Origin: a virus
Strand: one strand, 5' to 3'
DNA length: 22,501 bases
Virus record (IMG/VR): IMGVR_UViG_3300044815_000079
Span: 1 to 22,501 of that record
The notes below the pieces were generated by a model. The model was not told the DNA's origin, searched no databases, and was given only the letters and a program-made list of their open reading frames with translations. Position 1 is the first letter of the stretch; every line of letters starts with the position of its first letter. Made by a program: the position numbers and the translations under genes. Positions 20,949 to 22,501 of the stretch are shown here, piece after piece.

Positions 20949-22427
20949 TCAGTAGAGCGTCCGGCCATCGCCGAGCAGGAAGTCGTGGCAGTCAAGGCTC
21001 TTGTTCAGGCACTGCGTAACCCAGGTCTGCATGACCTCCTGCTTCCAGCCGTTGAACCAGTCGCCATGACTGCAATAGCCGGCCGGGCCGTCGTACTTGT
21101 CGCACGACAATCGCCATCCCGCAGTTGTCTGGCCTTCTGCCAGCGCATAGTGGATGTTGTAGGTGATGGCTGGGAGCGCGACAGGATGGCTGGCGGGGCA
21201 CCCGTTGCTCGCATAGGCCATGTGCGACTTGTGGTCCGGCGAATCGAGGTTCACGCCGTCCCAGCACTGTGGGAACCCGACGGTCATCACCAATTGGTGC
21301 CCGGGACCGGTGCCGCAGTCGGGAATAGTCGAGGGCCAGCCGATCTCTCCACCATCGCAAGTGAATCGCGCTGGACCCCAGGGCGTCTCGGCGGTTGCCA
21401 TCGGGTCTCCGGCAATCACCCGCAGTCCAGCAGGAAAAGGCTGAACATCGGCATTCTGAACACCCAGGTAACCGGTCTTGTAGTACGCCTGATTGTCTGT
21501 GGGTGTGATCGGAAAGCCCTTGCTATCCAGCATCGCCGGGACCCAATAACCGGTGCAGTTCGCCGTGCCACCAGGGGCAGACGACGCTGTGCAACCAACG
21601 ATGTTCCCAGCGGTTGTGAACGCCGTGATGTTCGTGTTGCCGAAGAAGACGTGCAGGTGCGACTTGCCGGGCTGACCGGGATAGACGATCGGGTCGTCGT
21701 ACGCCATCGACACCGACTTCATCGAGAACCTTGCTGCGCCCACATCCGTCGCAGCGGGCACATAAGGGCCACCGTTGTACGGGATAGGTTGAATCCGTTC
21801 GCCTTCAGCGACGACCAACGGCGACATCAACGGGCCGTTGACCGGCAAACCTCCGTGAGCAGGCATGTCCGGCATCGTTGGTGGGTCTTGTGGCACCGTT
21901 GGTGCTGGGCTGGGGTCTGGGTCGACGAGGACCGCGGCCGGGCCGCTCTTGAGCTGGCAGACCTTCACGACACCGGGGGCCGGATCGGTGCCGAAGAACT
22001 CGTTCGAGCACGTGGCCGACTTGCGCACGGTGAACTGAATCCAACGCGTGTCGATGCCGTAGCGCACAAGCTGCGGCTCCTTCAGATAGATCGCATCGCC
22101 TTCGTTCACCAGTGGTAGCCACTCCGGCACGGGCGGCGGGTCGGGAACCATCGTCGTGACGATCACGATGTCTTGACGGCAGAGATAGTTGATCGGCACC
22201 GGCTTCTTGGGTGGCTTGACGGCGTTGATCGTGACTGTCGATCGCTTCGCAGCTTCGTCTTGGCAAAGCTGTTGTGTATCGAAGGTGGGCGTGAGCGGCT
22301 TGCCTTTGCCGGCTCCGCTGTAGAGCTGCCAAGGACCGGGCGTCACGACGGAATTGATCGCGGCATGCGTCGGATCGAGCAGAGCAAACAATGCGAGCAC
22401 CACAACGATGGTCTTGAAGCGAATCAT
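20949..22427 (-). CDS. Secreted DUF1996-domain protein, 492 aa
   Basis: I chose ATG at 22427, with AAAGGA six bases upstream; an in-frame TTG at 22442 would place that site inside the gene. Residues 1-22 are a signal peptide (MIRFKTIVVVLALFALLDPTHA). About 30-160 form an N-terminal domain ending in VRYGIDTRWI and CSNEFFGTDPAPGVVKVC (140-157), a motif I associate with secreted carbohydrate-active proteins. A proline-rich linker (about 165-200) follows. About 234-470 match DUF1996: DDPIVYPGQPGKSHLHVFFGN, GYWVPAML, FPQCWDGVNLDSPDHKSHMAY and CPASHPVALPAITYNIHY. The protein has 14 cysteines, consistent with periplasmic or extracellular disulfides. The domain has no established function to my knowledge. 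In a phage it may act on or bind the cell surface, or be a lysogenic-conversion gene. Confidence 0.85.
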   Translation of the reverse strand: MIRFKTIVVVLALFALLDPTHAAINSVVTPGPWQLYSGAGKGKPLTPTFDTQQLCQDEAAKRSTVTINAVKPPKKPVPINYLCRQDIVIVTTMVPDPPPVPEWLPLVNEGDAIYLKEPQLVRYGIDTRWIQFTVRKSATCSNEFFGTDPAPGVVKVCQLKSGPAAVLVDPDPSPAPTVPQDPPTMPDMPAHGGLPVNGPLMSPLVVAEGERIQPIPYNGGPYVPAATDVGAARFSMKSVSMAYDDPIVYPGQPGKSHLHVFFGNTNITAFTTAGNIVGCTASSAPGGTANCTGYWVPAMLDSKGFPITPTDNQAYYKTGYLGVQNADVQPFPAGLRVIAGDPMATAETPWGPARFTCDGGEIGWPSTIPDCGTGPGHQLVMTVGFPQCWDGVNLDSPDHKSHMAYASNGCPASHPVALPAITYNIHYALAEGQTTAGWRLSCDKYDGPAGYCSHGDWFNGWKQEVMQTWVTQCLNKSLDCHDFLLGDGRTLY

Positions 22428-22453
22428 GGTCAATCCTTTCAACTACACAATGC

Positions 22454-22501
22454 CTAAGGTAAGAAGAACATCGTCGTCATGGTCACGGTCGCGACGCAGA
22501 C
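22454..22501 (-). CDS. Possible 3' end of an upstream phage gene
   Basis: The right edge of the window likely contains the end of another minus-strand gene. One frame ends at TAG 22456-22454 and encodes ...TMTTMFFLP with mostly G/C third positions. Another frame ends at TAG 22445-22443 (...DDDVLLTLGIV) but has poorer third-position bias. The first is preferred, but 15 residues are too few for a confident call or any family assignment. The bases between it and the DUF1996 start (22428-22453) hold only the ribosome binding site. Confidence 0.3.
   Translation of the reverse strand, partial: VCVATVTMTTMFFLP

Noticed and set aside
20931-22118. Plus-strand open frame of 395 codons opposite the DUF1996 gene
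   Set aside because: The opposite frame carries a signal peptide and clear DUF1996 motifs. This frame is Arg/His-rich with no recognisable domain.
1-22501. tRNA genes, CRISPR arrays, insertion sequences or integrase
   Set aside because: No cloverleaf, repeat-spacer pattern, terminal inverted repeats or recombinase motifs were seen in the window.

Overview
The window is a stretch of a tailed double-stranded DNA phage or prophage. One dense block of 22 complete genes lies on the minus strand, so it is read from high to low coordinates. The gene content points to a siphovirus (long, non-contractile tail) of a Gram-negative host: a lambda gpD/gpE-type head, gpZ- and gpU-like neck proteins, a tape measure of about 1,400 residues, a GH108-type endolysin and a lipobox-bearing lipoprotein. 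The sequence is GC-rich with strongly GC-biased third codon positions, which suggests a beta- or gammaproteobacterial host such as Burkholderiales or Xanthomonadales. That host assignment is inference.

Layout in transcription order. (1) 22427-20053: a secreted DUF1996 protein and two membrane proteins of unknown role. (2) 20034-18560: a lysis cassette of two-TM holin candidate, endolysin, lipoprotein and a small acidic protein. (3) 18559-18444: a structured, non-coding leader. (4) 18443-15730: head module of ClpP-type maturation protease with a helical C-terminal extension, gpD-like decoration protein and gpE-like major capsid protein. (5) 15723-14343: neck and tail-completion genes (FII-position gene, gpZ-like, gpU-like). 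(6) 14258-9169: tail tube protein, then tape measure. (7) 9167-237: a seven-gene tail-tip/fibre module that shows no recognisable relation to lambda M-L-K-I-J. (8) Below 237: a hairpin terminator and a possible truncated membrane-protein reading frame at the window edge. Terminase and portal genes are not in the window.

Head, neck and tube genes follow the lambda order C-D-E-FII-Z-U-V-H. Three things depart from it: the lysis cassette sits directly before the protease, where the portal gene would be expected; no tail-assembly chaperone pair (G/GT) lies between tube and tape measure; and the tail tip is a different module.

The most striking non-coding signal is an exact 19-nt sequence, TGAAATTTTCCCGCAGAGG on the minus strand, found only in the two larger intergenic gaps of the structural region: upstream of the protease/capsid genes and upstream of the tail tube gene. 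Each copy is followed by a hairpin near the start codon. A 17/19 match lies inside the gene downstream of the tape measure. Strong hairpins also lie just 3' of the two highest-copy products: an intrinsic terminator after the tube gene, and a perfect 13-bp stem shortly after the capsid stop codon, inside the next coding region. Together these suggest promoter- or regulator-driven late expression with stepped-down transcription after capsid and tube.
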